In this document: in pieces, positions 22,340 to 34,363 of the stretch
Numbering within the stretch: position 1 is the stretch's first letter
Layout of the letters: each line of letters begins with the position of its first letter
Assembly (NCBI GenBank): GCA_033439265.1
Contig: JAVTVX010000019.1
Span: 16,456,039-16,520,038, forward strand
Reading direction: 5' to 3'
Length of the DNA: 64,000 bases
From: Dillenia suffruticosa
Taxonomy: Eukaryota; Streptophyta; Magnoliopsida; Dilleniales; Dilleniaceae
Made by a program: the position numbers and the translations under genes
Notes under the pieces: generated by a model
Database searches by the model: none
Told to the model about the DNA's origin: nothing
The model's input: the letters and a program-made list of their open reading frames with translations, nothing else

Positions 22340-23275
22340 ATGATCAGTTTCTTTTTTTTTTTTTTTTTTGGTGAGAACATGATCAGTTTCATGGGTTATC
22401 GTCCTTTCAAAAAAAAATCACAGGTGCTATATATAGTTCATTCTGATTTGTGCGGTCCCATGAAGACGCTAACATGTAGTGGTTTCTCATATTTTGTGAC
22501 ATTTATCGGTGATTACTCAAGAAAATTTTGGTTTTATATACTAAAGTCCAAGGATCAAGTATTGGAGGTTTTTAAGCAGTTTGTGTTCAGTATAAAAGAG
22601 ATTGGTAAGAAATTGAAGTTCATTCAAATAGATAACGGGGGAGAATATATTAGACCATTTGATAAGTGTCATAAACGGCAATGTATTTGACATCAGAGAA
22701 CTCTACCAAAAACACCTCAATTAAATGACTTGGGTAAGACGATGAACATGAAATTGGCTGAGAGACTTACGTGTTTGTTGTCACATGCCAAGGTACCAAA
22801 TGCTTTTTAGGGTGAGACTTTAAATACTGTTGTTCATTTGATTAATCTCTTAACTTGTGTTTGTTTATAATTTAATGTTCTTAATTGGGCATGGATAAGT
22901 AAAGATGTTTCATATAATCATTTATGTATCTTTGACTGCAAGGCTTTTGTGCATATCCCTAGGGACGAGAGGTTTAAACTTCATTCGAAAACCAGACGGT
23001 GTGTGTTTTTGAGTTATGGACAAGACGAGTTTGGCTATAGACTATATTATTTAGTTGAGAAGCAGTTTGTCAGAAGAAAAGATGTTGTTTTTGTAGAGAA
23101 TCAGACCATAGAGAATATTGAAAAGGCTCAAAATCCTAGGATAGAATATTCAGTTTGTTTAGCCAATTTGGATCCATTTTCCATGACCACTGCTCAACAA
23201 GTTAAAGATGCTCAAAAGGTTGAAAAAGTACATAATGACCAACATAATGTAGTTGATACATATGTTCCTATATAG
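22340..23275 (+). pseudogene. Integrase of the Tork-like element
   Basis: Open pieces 22340-22690 and 22949-23275 carry the core: VHSDLCGPMKTLTCSGFSYF, then FIGDYSRKFWFYILKSKDQV, then IQIDNGGEY, giving catalytic aspartates. The C-terminal region reads AFVHIPRDERFKLHSKTRR, then GQDEFGYRLYYLVEKQFVRR. The part between them (22690-22945) is present but shifted. A run of about eighteen T near 22351-22369 lies at the start. The enzyme is inactive because its frame is broken. Confidence 0.88.
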
Positions 23276-23314
23276 GTTGATCTTAATAATGGTTTTCATG
23301 ATCACTGCTTAATA

Positions 23315-23608
23315 TTGCAAAATCTACCTGTTGCTCCTTTTAGAAGGTCTACTAGAGCTCAACAACCTTCCACTAGGTACTTTTCTACTGAGCATGTGAT
23401 GTTGACTGATCACGGAGAATCTCAGTACTTTGAAGAAACTCTGGAGCATAGGCACAAGGAAAAGTGGTTTGAAGCTATGCAAGTTATAGACGAAATCTTT
23501 GCATAACAATACTTTTGAGCTAATGGCAATTCCTTAAAGCCAGGTGGGTTGACAGGATCAAGAAGGATGAGTTCAATTCATACGGAAGGTACAATGCCAG
23601 ATTAGTTA
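23315..23608 (+). pseudogene. N-terminal reverse transcriptase region of the Tork-like element, cut by the Tekay insertion
   Basis: The frame 23315-23506 reads APFRRSTRAQQPSTRYFSTE, then HKEKWFEAMQ, the region before RT. It continues with VDRIKKDEFNSYGRYNARLV up to 23608, where the Tekay LTR begins. The frame rejoins at 45195 with a GIDFEKIFTPVVK segment. Confidence 0.85.
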
Positions 23609-24931
23609 TGTCATGCCCAGGCCCGTCTATCTAGCACACAACATTTATCGCATTATCCCGAAATACGTGTGAATTCTACTCCATATTTCAAGATACCGCA
23701 AAACATTTCAATATTTTAAATATTTCAAAATAAATTTATATTCTTCTTAAACCAACCCGGCCATCTAAACAATTCTATGTTCAAAATGTGATGAAAATTC
23801 ACCATATAATCCAAATGTCTTAAATGAAAGAAATCAAGCAAATATTTATCAAATACGAGTGTAACGAAATGTACAAAAATTTCCTTCCATGAATTATATA
23901 AGATAGTTCTCAAAAAAAATATTCTCATGACTATTACCTATTGAGAGCCAACAAAATATAATTTCTTTAATGGCACTAGGTAACGTCTATGTCTCTAATT
24001 TATGTTTCCTCTAAAAAATTAGAAAGTGAGGAATGAGTATAAAAATACTTAATGAATGGAGTGTAATGGCACACTGAATATGAATGAGGGGTGAGGGTAG
24101 TGGTGCCAAACATAAATGTCGTATATATTCAAATGCATTAAATAAAGCTATTTGCATAAATCAATTTCAGATCAAATCCATCATGACTCATATACCCCAA
24201 ATCAATAAACAAATTGAACTTTCTTTTAATTACTATTGGGGTTTGCCAAAACCACTACTCTACCAATGGCAGTTGGTAGAATCTGCCAAAAGATTTTTTC
24301 ATAATTTTTCGTATAAATATTTCTCCATCCTTGATATTGACTCGGAGTTTTTGTGGGGTGCTACCACGTAATCACGGCTAGTTTGAGAGGCTCTCCATCA
24401 TGCCTACCTCCAAACTGTCATTTTAAACTATCCTTAATCATGCCGCCCCGATAGCCCGGTCCATGGAAAACTTATCTTTTTTCCGATACTATGTTACAAG
24501 AAATTCTTTTTATCATTCAATATTTGTAATACTCATATACAAAGGAAAGCAAATTTCACAATTTACAATAAATGTTCCATTGTAACACAGTGCAAATAGA
24601 TTCATAGATTAATAAAAGAGTTATGAATTTGTTAACAATTCAATTTTGGACACACCACAATCACAAAATATTATGAAACCATTTTAAAATTCATCTTAAA
24701 ATTCATTTCACAAATCAAAATTTTAAACTCATTTATCATACGTACTTAACATAGCTATCCACTTACCTTTTGGAATGGTGCATATTTTCAATTCACAATC
24801 AATTCTAAGATAATTACTTCTTGATTCCCAATGGAATTATCCTAAAACAATATACATGAATTAAATATTAATTCACGTTTATTTTTAGGATTCATGAGAT
24901 TGTCCGAACATATCACAACCCTAATTTCTCT

Positions 24932-26009
24932 CACTATAAGAAAAACTGACTTTCAGCAACGGAAAATTACCGATAGAAAAATTTTCGTCGTAAATAACGA
25001 CGGATTAATGATGAGAGATTAGTAATAGAAATTAGTAACAGAAATATTTCCATCACTAATCTATCGTTGTAGTGGTCTAGAGTTAAAAAAAAAATTGTAA
25101 AACTATTAGTAACGGAATTTTTAATTACAGAAATATCCGTTGCTAATCTGTTGGTGTAGTGGTAAAGGACAAAAAAAGAAAAAAAATATATGTACAGCTA
25201 TTAGCGACAGATTACTGATAGAAATTTTAATGACGGATTACTGACAGAAATTTTAGCGACGGATTTTTTATTTTATTTTATTTTTTAAAATTTTAAAATT
25301 TTCTTCTCTTTTATTATTTTATAACTCTTTTTCTTTTTTCTTTTATTTATTTTATTTTTTTCTTTTATTCTGTTAATTTATTTTTCAATTTAATGAGAAA
25401 ATAAAAAAATAATTTGCTATTCAGTGAAAATATTCACTAAAAAAGATTATCCCAAGGTAAAGAAAAAAAAGAGACGAGAGTGAGATAAGAAAAAAAATGT
25501 GAGATTAAGATAATTTTTTTTTAGAAGAGAGAGTGAGATTAATATTAGGAAAAAAAAGTAAGAATTAGATAATAAATAATAAAAAAAGATATTACAAAAT
25601 AGTTTATGGTATGGTAGTGGGACAACTTACATTCATGTTATAGGTTTGATTCTCGGGGAAGACATTTTTTGTGAAATAAATGCAAGGCTGGCGTACGTGT
25701 AAGGGAGCAGGTAAGTAGCTTGATTAGGCACGCGCGTGCGTGTGAGGGAGCAGGTGAGCAGGCTTGGGCGGGCGTGAGGGACTGGGCGGGCGTGTGTGAG
25801 CAGGTGCGACGATCGCGCATGAGCGACTAATTACCAACGTTATGTTACTGACAGAAAATTTCCATCGTTAATTCGTTACTGATATTTAGTGGCGGATGTA
25901 TTCCATCAGTAATAATTAGCAGGTAGGTTTTTAGCAATGGAAATTTTCCGTCACTGATATTCTTCAACGATGGATTTTTCCGTCATTGATACCCTATTTT
26001 CTTATAATG
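24932..26009. mobile_element. Non-autonomous CACTA-type element in the Tekay 3' LTR (1078 bp)
   Basis: The left end CACTATAAGAAAA (24932-24944) matches the inverted right end TTTTCTTATAATG (25997-26009) with one mismatch. The right flank is TCA. The left flank TCT is one base off. The uninterrupted site AATTTCTCAAATC in the other LTR (about 43980-43992) shows that TCA was the 3-bp target. Subterminal GACGGA/CGTTACTAAT-type repeats fill both arms. A GC-rich patch of about 150 bases (25683-25830) contrasts sharply with the AT-rich remainder. It is related in end sequence and repeats to the element at 8488 but is not the same copy. Confidence 0.9.
25608..25656 (+). other. tRNA-like B box in the CACTA element
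   Basis: TATGGTAGTGG (about 25610-25620) loosely resembles an A box. GGTTTGATTCTC (about 25643-25654) resembles a B box. The spacing is like that of the pair in the 8488 element. It is weaker than that pair and not a tRNA gene. Confidence 0.3.
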
Positions 26010-27211
26010 TCAAATCCATGATTTTATATTTCCAATCTATCATTTACATATTATTTGCATTTACATACAATTTCCATTCACAAATTTTTCTAATTTTTTC
26101 CCCATTTACATACTTTAGATTTATGGTTTTAAACAAATTCACTTATGAGAAAGCTAAATCTAAGTTCAGAAGGAAAAAATTACCTCAATTTTTGGGGTCG
26201 GATTGAGATTGGAACGTTGGATTTCCCAAAACCCTAGATTTTTCCTTTTTTTTGCATAAACCCTAGATTTCTCCCAAAATCCCATTCCTTTACAAGTTTG
26301 CTTGAGAGTTTCGGAGCTTTAGTGAACGAGTTTGGAGAAAATGAGGTTGATTTCAAGAGAGATTGAGAGTGAGATGGGCAAGGGAGAGAGATGAGAGTTG
26401 AGAGAGAGAGCATAGACGGAGTTCGGGAAGGAAGAATGAAAAATGAAGACTTGTTTAAACCTTTTTAATTATATGAAGTCAAATCTACACTTTGCCACTT
26501 CTAATTTTTAAGTTTTGTTCAAATTTGGTTGTCCATTTTTGTTATTTCACAATATTTCATATTCATGAGTTGACTTGCAATAGAGCACAAGTCGACTCGT
26601 GTAACTCAGATCCTCAGAGACCAAGTCTGCTTGTTTTCTGACAAGTTGGCTTGATTTTTATTTTTATCGGGCCCTCAAGTCGATTCAAAATTACCTCAAA
26701 ACGATCCAATTTCTTTCTTATATAACTCCCAAGTCGTCTTGCTTTTTAGTAAGTGGCCTTACTTAATGTGCAGACTTGTTTCTTTGTAACTTAAATTTGA
26801 TGGGTAAGCTTATGCCGGTCACAAGTGGCCTTATAGACACATAGTCATGAAGTATAAGCCAACTTATCATTGAAGCAAGTTGACTTGTCTTTGTGTAGAG
26901 TTAAGGATTCTAAAGCTTAATCTCCACAAGTCGTCTTGGCACTTGCTTAGATCACGTTGGTGACTTTTATATTTAACCAAAATTCAATTTTGAGCACCAA
27001 ATCACCTTATTATAGGTCAATTCAACTTGTTTTCATTTAATTAATTTCAAATAAGTTTTAATTGTCTCAAATTATCTCCAAAACCCATTTTTCTCCGAAC
27101 CAAATTTTATAAAATTTTTATTGATAAATTACAACCAATTACAACTAGTATTTTTACAAAAAATATTGAAAATACAATATAAATTTTCTAACACTGATTT
27201 TTGGTATTACA

Positions 27212-27245
27212 ACACTTAACTTCCTAAAAAAAATTTCATTCTCGA
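27212..27245 (-). other. Polypurine tract of the Tekay element
   Basis: On the element strand TTTCGAGAATGAAATTTTTT, then TTAGGAAG, directly precedes the 3' LTR. The phrase TTTCGAGGACGAAATTT with an A/G-rich tract is characteristic of Tekay elements. Confidence 0.75.
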
Positions 27246-27640
27246 AATTTAAAAGAAAATTCATACATCATCAAAAAGGTAAGAGTGTTGTTTGGACTTT
27301 TTGGTCTCTCAAGTTTCTTCTTCCACTTGGTTGTTTTTCCACAACACTTTAATATAGAGATTTGCTTACTTCTCAATTGCTTAAGTTGTCGATCAAGGAT
27401 TTTCACTAGATGAACCTTGAAACTCAAGTTTGGATTCAATTCTACCAGAATAACTTCTAATACATGTAAGGGGTCCAACAAGTATTTCTTTAGCATAGAG
27501 ACATGGAATACATCTTAAATTTTCTCCAAATCTGGGGGAATTCTAGCCGATATACTATCTTTCCTATCCTCTCGAGGATCTTGAAAGAGTCAATGTACCT
27601 AGCATTCAATTTACCCCATTTTTGAAATCAGATTACACCC
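27236..27640 (-). pseudogene. Chromodomain-like C-terminus of the Tekay pol
   Basis: The frame 27236-27496 reads DPLHVLEVILVELNPNLSF, then VKILDRQLKQLRSKQISIL. That is the segment leading into and including the start of the Tekay chromodomain (HVLxVEPVEL, then ILDRxxxxLRxKxI). The aromatic half of the domain is frameshifted (CCGKTTKWKKK stands where WRNHxxEEATWE is expected). The domain would normally direct integration to heterochromatin. Confidence 0.75.
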
Positions 27641-28680
27641 TTCCAAGGTAAGACTTTCAAGAAAACCATGTCTCTAACCTCAATTCCAAAGATTTTCTCT
27701 TTTTATCGGCGTAACTTTTTTGTCTATCTTGAACTGCCTTCATCCTTACCCTAATTACCTTCACTTTCTCTACCGTTGCTTCAATTAATTCAATATTACC
27801 AATCTTCCTCTCTCCTACCTCATTCCAATACAATGGCATTCAACACTTTCTTCCATAGAGAGCTTCATAAGATGGTATCCCAGTACTAGCTTGATAGCTA
27901 TTATTATTTACAAATTCAATTAATGGAAGGTGCCTATCCCAACTCTCTTGGAAGTTCATCACACATACCCTAAGCATATATTCCAATGTCTAAATAATAT
28001 GTTCTGACTGTCCGTCGGTCTGTGGATGAAAGGTAGTACTGAACTTCAACTTAGTCCCTAAAGACTCTTGTAACTTTGGCCAAAATCGGGATATGAATCA
28101 GGGATCACAATCGGATATAATCAATATCGGAACCCCATGAAGTCGGACAACCTCATTTATGTAGAGGTTTGCCAACCTTTCCAAAGGAAAATAATTTCGG
28201 ATGGCAAAAAGTGGACTGATTTAGTGAGCCGGTCGACTATCACCCGTATAATATAGTGTTGGCTCGGTGTACATGACAATCCTACCACAAAATCTATAGT
28301 GATGTGCTCCCATTTTTCACTCGGGTATCGGCAATTTGTAGGGTCTCGGCCAGTTTTTGATATTCAGTCTTGATTTGTTAGCGCACAAGGCACCTACCCA
28401 TAAATTTGGCTATCTCCCGCTTCAACCCTAACCACTAATAATTTTCCTTGATAGTTCGGTATATTTTAGTACTCTCAGGATGCATTGCATAAGTTGAAGA
28501 GTGTGCTTCTTCAGGTATGGTTCTCCGAAACTCATCAATTTTGGGAACACAAATCCATTTCCCAATACCACCATACCATCCTCCCGAATATGGAATTCGT
28601 CTCTTTCACCCTTGTAAACCTTTTCCGCTATACCTTTTATCCCCTTATTCGGTTGTTTGAACCTCTATAATATGATCTAC
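27641..28680 (-). pseudogene. Integrase of the Tekay element
   Basis: Pieces read across shifts on the minus strand include [20 protein letters not shown], then MLRVCVMNFQESWDRHLPLI, then NNNSYQASTGIPSYEALYGR, the gypsy integrase core and GPY/F-side region. The open frame 27657-27839 (MPLYWNEVGERKIGNIELIE, then VKVIRVRMKAVQDRQKSYAD) is the stretch before the C-terminal domain. No full frame survives. Confidence 0.85.
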
Positions 28681-29749
28681 TAACATTGGTCGCATTTCAA
28701 ATTTGGCTAAAAGTATACCATGCTCATCATTGGCCAACTCAACTCCAAGTATACAGAGTACTAGCAAGCATGAGAGTTAAGAACTCCCATGTCGAAGAAG
28801 AAGACTTGCGGTTTAAAGCATCCGCGACCACGTTCGCTTTGCCCAGGTGATAGTCAATCACCAGGTCATAGTCCTTAATCAGCTCTAACCATCTCCATTG
28901 CCTCAAATTGAACTCCTTTTGAGTGAGCAAGTACTTGAGACATTTGTGGTCGGTGAAGACTAGACATGTGGCTCCATATAGATAATGTCGGAAAATCTTC
29001 AGGACAAAAATAATGGCGGCTAGCTCTAGACTATGAGTAGGGTAGTTCCACTCATACTTCTTCAATTGTTAAGAATCATAGGCGATCACTTTATCACCTT
29101 GCATTAAAACACATCCCAAATCTTGCTTGCTGGCATTACTATAAACTACATAGACGTTACCGCTAGTAGGAAGAGCAAGTATCAGAGCAAATGTGAGACT
29201 CTTGTCAAGTTCTTAGAAACTCTCCTCACACTTGCCATTCTATTCAAATTTGACCCCCTTCCGAGTCAAGTTAGACTACGGAACTGCAATTTTACAGAAT
29301 CTCTCAACAAACTTTCGGTAGTATCTTATCAATCCGAGAAAGCTTCTTATATCGGTGACATTCTTGGGTTGTTCTCATTTCAAAATTGCTTTTACTTTCT
29401 TCGGATCTATAAATATACCATCTCTGGATATAACTTGCCCTAGGAAGCCAATCTCTCTTAATCAAAACTCATACTTGGAGAACTTGGCATATATCTGCTT
29501 CTCCTTGAGAGTTTGTAGGACAATCTGAAGATGTTCTGAGTGTTCCTCATTGTTCTTGGAAAAGCCGCAGGAGCATTTGTCTATAAAAGCCGCAGGAGCA
29601 TTTGTCAATCCGAAAGGTATCACTAAAAACTCAAAGTGTCAATGTTGCATCATAAGGTGGTCTTGTGAACATCATCCCCTTTTATCCTAGTTAGTGATAG
29701 CTCAATCTCAAATCAATTTTTGAAAAGACACTACCCCCTTGGAGTTGAT
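28681..29749 (-). pseudogene. C-terminal RT and RNase H of the Tekay element
   Basis: The frame 28739-29065 reads [20 protein letters not shown], then [19 protein letters not shown], then [20 protein letters not shown] and VVADALNRK. That is the gypsy RNase H, with the DHK(S/C)LKY and DYH(P)[12 protein letters not shown] hallmarks. The RT palm sequence from 29100 to 29749 is present in broken frames and is cut at 29749 by the Athila element. A 28-base direct duplication (GAAAAGCCGCAGGAGCATTT-like) lies near 29560-29605. Confidence 0.85.
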
Positions 29750-31112
29750 TGGTCGGGTTGTCGAAACCCTCAAATTAATACTAATTCCCCCAATGCAACA
29801 AACTGTAGCAATAGTGGTTACCAGGTCGAATCCCAAGGGAACTAGTTAATTCAATCTCTTAGTTAATATAAAAATAAAATGGGGTTTATAAAATAAATTC
29901 CTTAATAAAAAATTAAATAGATAAAATTAAAAGACAAATCAAATATGTAAAAATACTAAAAATTGGAGAAGAAATTCAATATGCTAAACATCCGATCCAA
30001 ATGTTCATAATATTCGATTGTCTTATTGATCATTGGTTAAAAAATATTATTCTTGCGATTCAAGCATTTAACCTTAGATCTATTAGGATAGCCATAATAA
30101 ATCTTGTGTTTTCCTAATTTAATTGACCAAACCCAGCATCCAATCAAAATTTATCATTAATCGACTGGGTACGATAGCGTTCCATATCAAATAATGATAG
30201 CATTAAGTTCTATGAAAATAGTTAAACCAAAATACAAATAACCAGGATAGCCGTACAATTATTCGATTTTGTTCCATCGATTCCCTAAATTAACATGAAT
30301 ATCAGCAACGACCCATAAATATAAATAACCTATTCCCTCTCGTACCATTCATTTATGACAATTACAGATCACTGAATTCCTGGATAGCAAAAGGAAAACT
30401 AATATTCAATTAAATTGTCAGATTAACCAATATTAGGTTTCCCTAAACATAAATCAAGAATCAATGAATATTTGAATAAATGGCAAAAAATTAAATTAAG
30501 AACATAACCTCACAATGAAGAACAATCGATTAAAATTCCCCTTGAATCAGAATAAAAGATCTAGCCACTCATGGTAGTAAGTATCAATACAAGGAAAAAA
30601 AATTAATGTTCCTAAGAAGAATAAAAATAATGAAAAACCTAATGGAGAAGGAAGTGCAACCGTGAAGTCCTTGGAGTATTGTGTGTATATAGCCGCCAAC
30701 AGCCCTCTTTTGGAAAATATATATATGTGAAGAAGTTGAATGCACTTCTCTTTGTCAAAATAAAATCAAGGGCAGCCGGCCCTCTTTGAATGAAAAATTG
30801 GTATTTCCTTTTTTTTTTTTTTTTGTTTCCTTTGAGAATATAAGTGGCTTCCAAGCTCTTTGAGAGAATTAGTAACATGAGAGATTTAGTAGCATTTTCC
30901 TTACTTTTAATCTTTCAAATCAATTAGTAATCTTTCCATTATAAACTTTACTCCCAATTAGCTCAAAAATTTCCTTGTTAAGCCCAATTTGCTCCAAACC
31001 TTCAAATTCAACCTCCTAAAAATAAAATTCAATAAAACCAACCATTAGGGTATTAAACAATTCAAATTCAAATATGATAACAATAATAAATTGACAAAAT
31101 TGCATGTTATCA
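29750..31112 (-). repeat. 3' LTR of Athila copy 1
   Basis: It has the same length as 38490-39852 with few differences (small T-run changes and scattered substitutions), so the insertion is fairly young compared with its Tekay and copia hosts. Confidence 0.95.
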
Positions 31113-31130
31113 GATTCCCCCACACCAAAC
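31113..31130 (-). other. Polypurine tract of Athila copy 1
   Basis: On the element strand GGTTTGGTGTGGGGGAATC immediately precedes the 3' LTR. The same tract occurs at 55293-55311 in copy 2. Confidence 0.85.
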
Positions 31131-33289
31131 CAATGCTTGTCCTCAAGCATTCACTAGATTAATGTCACACAAGTATTCTCTTCTTCACTCCTTCCCCTCC
31201 TTCAATTCATCTTTAAATATTTTCAAAACAGCAAAAATCGAAAAAAATTCAAACCAAAATAACAATTCAGAGAGCAAATGATCATAGTTTTAAAACTTTA
31301 AAAGAAAATATAAGCATCCCATCAAGCTCAATAATCTCATCAAAATTCAATGCATCAAGATTCAATACCCTCACAAAAATTTCACTTTATACACTCAAAG
31401 TGTTTAAGGGAAATTTATCAATAACTCTCAAAATCAAAACATAGTATGCTATTACCATAAGTTTGCTTATTTATCAAATATCCACAACTACTTATATGAA
31501 TTCAAAACAAAAATCTGGGGGTCTTTGTACGAGTTGTAACGTGGCTTGGGTAAAGAAATGGTAAAAGGATAAATGTATCGTGTAATAAATATATCAAAGA
31601 AGCATGTCAAGAGCATATCCCCTATATCCCATATCATGAAATATAATCAAGCCAAAAGAAAGATACCCCAATCAAGATCATAATCATCTCTCAATCAAAC
31701 TTTTCATATTTTCGCTTCAAATTCTCCAATTTCAACTTTGAGAATTTCTTCTTTTTCTTTTTCTTTTCCTTCTCTCTTTCTCAATCAAACTTCAAATTCC
31801 TTTTTTTTTTTTTGTTTTTTTGATGAATAAGGAAACTAAATGAGGATCAAAGAAAAATGCCGCGCATATGCAATCCACCCCAAGTATATAATCAACTTCC
31901 CGAAAATAAATCTCACAATAGAAGTATCTCATTCCCTTTGTAAATAACCACTAAATATATGCTCAAATCACATGCTTCTTTAATATAAGGACCAAATAAA
32001 AGGTGAAACGTAAAAAGAAGGCTATGTGTTAATTAATGAGGTTAAAGCAAAGAAAAGGGATATAAGTTCAAAGGGTTTCACTAAGAGAAAAATTATACAT
32101 AGGAAGGTTTGTTTTCGAGAACTAAAATGGGTAAACCTAAATGCCCCCATCATATTAATGTATGAACTCATTGATGTGGTTTCAAAAAGTATAGCAAAGC
32201 AAGTTCTAGAATAAACACACTAAGATTGATGCACACTCATGAAGAAAGATTAGAGCAAATTTGATGACATACTCTTAAGGCTCAAATTCTCACAAAAATT
32301 GTGCAATGTTGTATCAAATCTATCACATTTTCAAATGACTCAATCATCAAGATCAATGGGACACTTTAAAACAATTTTATCCAAAAATAACTAATCACAC
32401 TTGTCTCTTTCATGCATTTCAAACTCAAATCAACAATGTATACTAACTCAAAATCATTATCCGACAAAATCTAGAGAGTACGAAGTTCCAAAGAAAAATA
32501 GAAGAAATGACATTAGCATGAAAATCCTCCCCCACACCTAAATACTACATTGTCCTCAATGTATGCAAAAGATGAGAATGTGAGACACAATGCGAAAGAA
32601 ATTCACAGTTAGCACAATTGAAAACGAATCTCAAAAAATGAAAGATGTTAGGCAAGAAAAAAGGGCAATGAAAAGGAAGAAGAAAAATGAGAGGACTCCC
32701 TAACGTGATGGCGGGCACTGTGGAGAATGCGAGGTCTCCTCTATGAGTCCTTCGGTTTGGACAGTCGCAACTAGCACATTTTTCCAAAAAATTTATTGGG
32801 TTGTGGAAACCGTATGATCACGCTCTAATGCCAAGACTGCTTCTGTCCAAAAGCTGACTGTCACTCTAATTGTGTCTTGGCCTGAGAAAATTGCTGAACA
32901 CATGCAAAAAATTGAGAGAAGGGATAAATAACACTAAGAAAACATTTAAAATTGAAAAAAATGAAATAACTAAAAATTAAATCAAACTCAAAAAAAATAT
33001 TTTTGGGTTGCCTCCCAACAAGCGCAATTATTTAATATCTTTATGCTCGACGGTCTTCATGTTTGATTCAGCCAGAAGAATAATTTGAAGACATCAATGT
33101 AATGTCCAACATTGTAGAAATCTCCATCTCATCATGAAATATCTTTAACCGATGCCCATTCATCTTGAAAACTTTATTTGTGTCAAGACTTTTGATTTCC
33201 ACTGCACCATGAGAAAACACATTAGTAACAACAAATGGACCAACCTATCGAGAACGCAACTTACCTGGCATGAGTTTGAGTCGAGAATT
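31131..33289 (-). other. Noncoding region between integrase and 3' LTR of Athila copy 1
   Basis: About 2.1 kb where Athila elements carry an env-like or noncoding region. No frame longer than 80 codons remains. The sequence is closely shared with 55312-57200 of Athila copy 2, including ATGCTCAAATCACATGCTTC and TTAATTAATGAGGTTAAA, so it descends from a common parent. A homopolymer/T-rich tract lies near 31740-31825. No env protein motif is recognised. Confidence 0.7.
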
Positions 33290-34351
33290 TTATAGAAGTA
33301 CTTTTTGCCCAATCTCAAATTGTTTCCTTAAGAGCATACCATCGTGAAACAATTTAATTTTCTCTTTATAAATCCTCGAGTTCTGATAGGCCTCCAATCT
33401 CAACTCTTCAAGTTCTTGTAGTTGCAATTTCCTCGACTCACCGGCTTCATCCATATTCATATTGCAACGTTTGATCGCCCAATACGCTTGATGCTCAACT
33501 TCCACCGGTAAATGACAGGATTTCCCAAAAACTAACCTATAAGGAGACATCCCTATTGGTGTTTTGAAAACTGTCCGGTACGCCCACAGTGCATCATCTA
33601 AACGTAAACTCCAATCTTTTCGTCCCGGGTTGACCGTTTTCTCTAAAATGGATTTAACTTCACGGTTGGAAACTTCGGTTTGTCCATTTGTCTGAGGATG
33701 GTATGCCGTAGCAACCCGGTGATGCACTCCATATTTCTTCATCAATGCTTCGATTGCTCAGTTGTAAAAATGGCTTCCTTGATCACTTATGATGGCTCTA
33801 GGGATCCCAAACCTGCTGAAAATGTTAGTCTTGATAAAACCTACAACAGACTTAGAATCATCAGTTCTGGTGGCTTTTGCTTCCACCCATTTCGATACAT
33901 AATCAACAGCCAAAAGAATGTAAGCATATCCACAAGACGAAGGAAATGGACCCATAAAATCAATACCCCATATATCAAATATTTCACAAACAAGAATGGG
34001 AGTTTGGGTCATCTCGTTTCTATGAGACAAAGTTCCTGTCCTTTGACATTTATCATAGTTTTTACAAAACAAGTAAGCATCCTTAAACAAGGTCTCCCAA
34101 TATAACCCACTATCTAAAACTTTCCTTGCTGTTCTCTGTGATCCAAAATGTCCCCCACAAGCATAACTATGACAAAATGCTAAAATGGATCTATGTTCAT
34201 TCTCTGGGACACTTCTCCTAATTATTTGGTCAGAAAAAAATTTCCACAAATATGGCTCATCCCACACATAATATTTTGCCTCACATCGAATTTTATCCTT
34301 CATTGACTTACTAAAATCACTAGGCAAAATGTGTGTAACCAAATAATTCAC
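33290..34351 (-). pseudogene. Integrase of Athila copy 1
   Basis: Two pieces in the same frame, 33758-34351 (197 codons) and 33290-33745 (151 codons), are separated by a TGA at about 33755-33757. Zinc-binding HHCC residues (HSYACGGHFG, then CKNYDKCQRTG) are followed by IWGIDFMGPFP and AIISDQGSHF (catalytic D, D), then [20 protein letters not shown] (catalytic E). Apart from the stop the core is complete. It would insert the cDNA. A TGA at 34361-34363 separates it from the RT upstream. Confidence 0.92.
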
Positions 34352-34363
34352 AATATCTGCATA

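Larger units (their letters stand above)
23609..27211 (-). repeat. 3' LTR of the Tekay element, enlarged by a CACTA insertion
   Basis: It matches 42637-45194 along its length, for example at GGTGGTGCCAAACATA, TTGGACACACCACAATCACA and GCAATAGAGCAC. The extra 1.08 kb at 24932-26009 is absent from the other copy. Without the insert it is about 2.52 kb, close to its 2.56-kb partner. Confidence 0.9.

Noticed and set aside
23609..27211. Considered as an independent solo LTR
   Set aside because: It pairs with 42637-45194, has a polypurine tract next to it and faces the matching internal region, so it is the 3' LTR of one element.
32545..32787. 80-codon minus-strand frame as an env-like protein of Athila
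   Set aside because: Too short, without signal peptide or membrane anchor pattern of an env protein. The same region in copy 2 is not open.
33680..34105. 141-codon + strand frame
   Set aside because: Exact antisense of the Athila integrase, with no family features.
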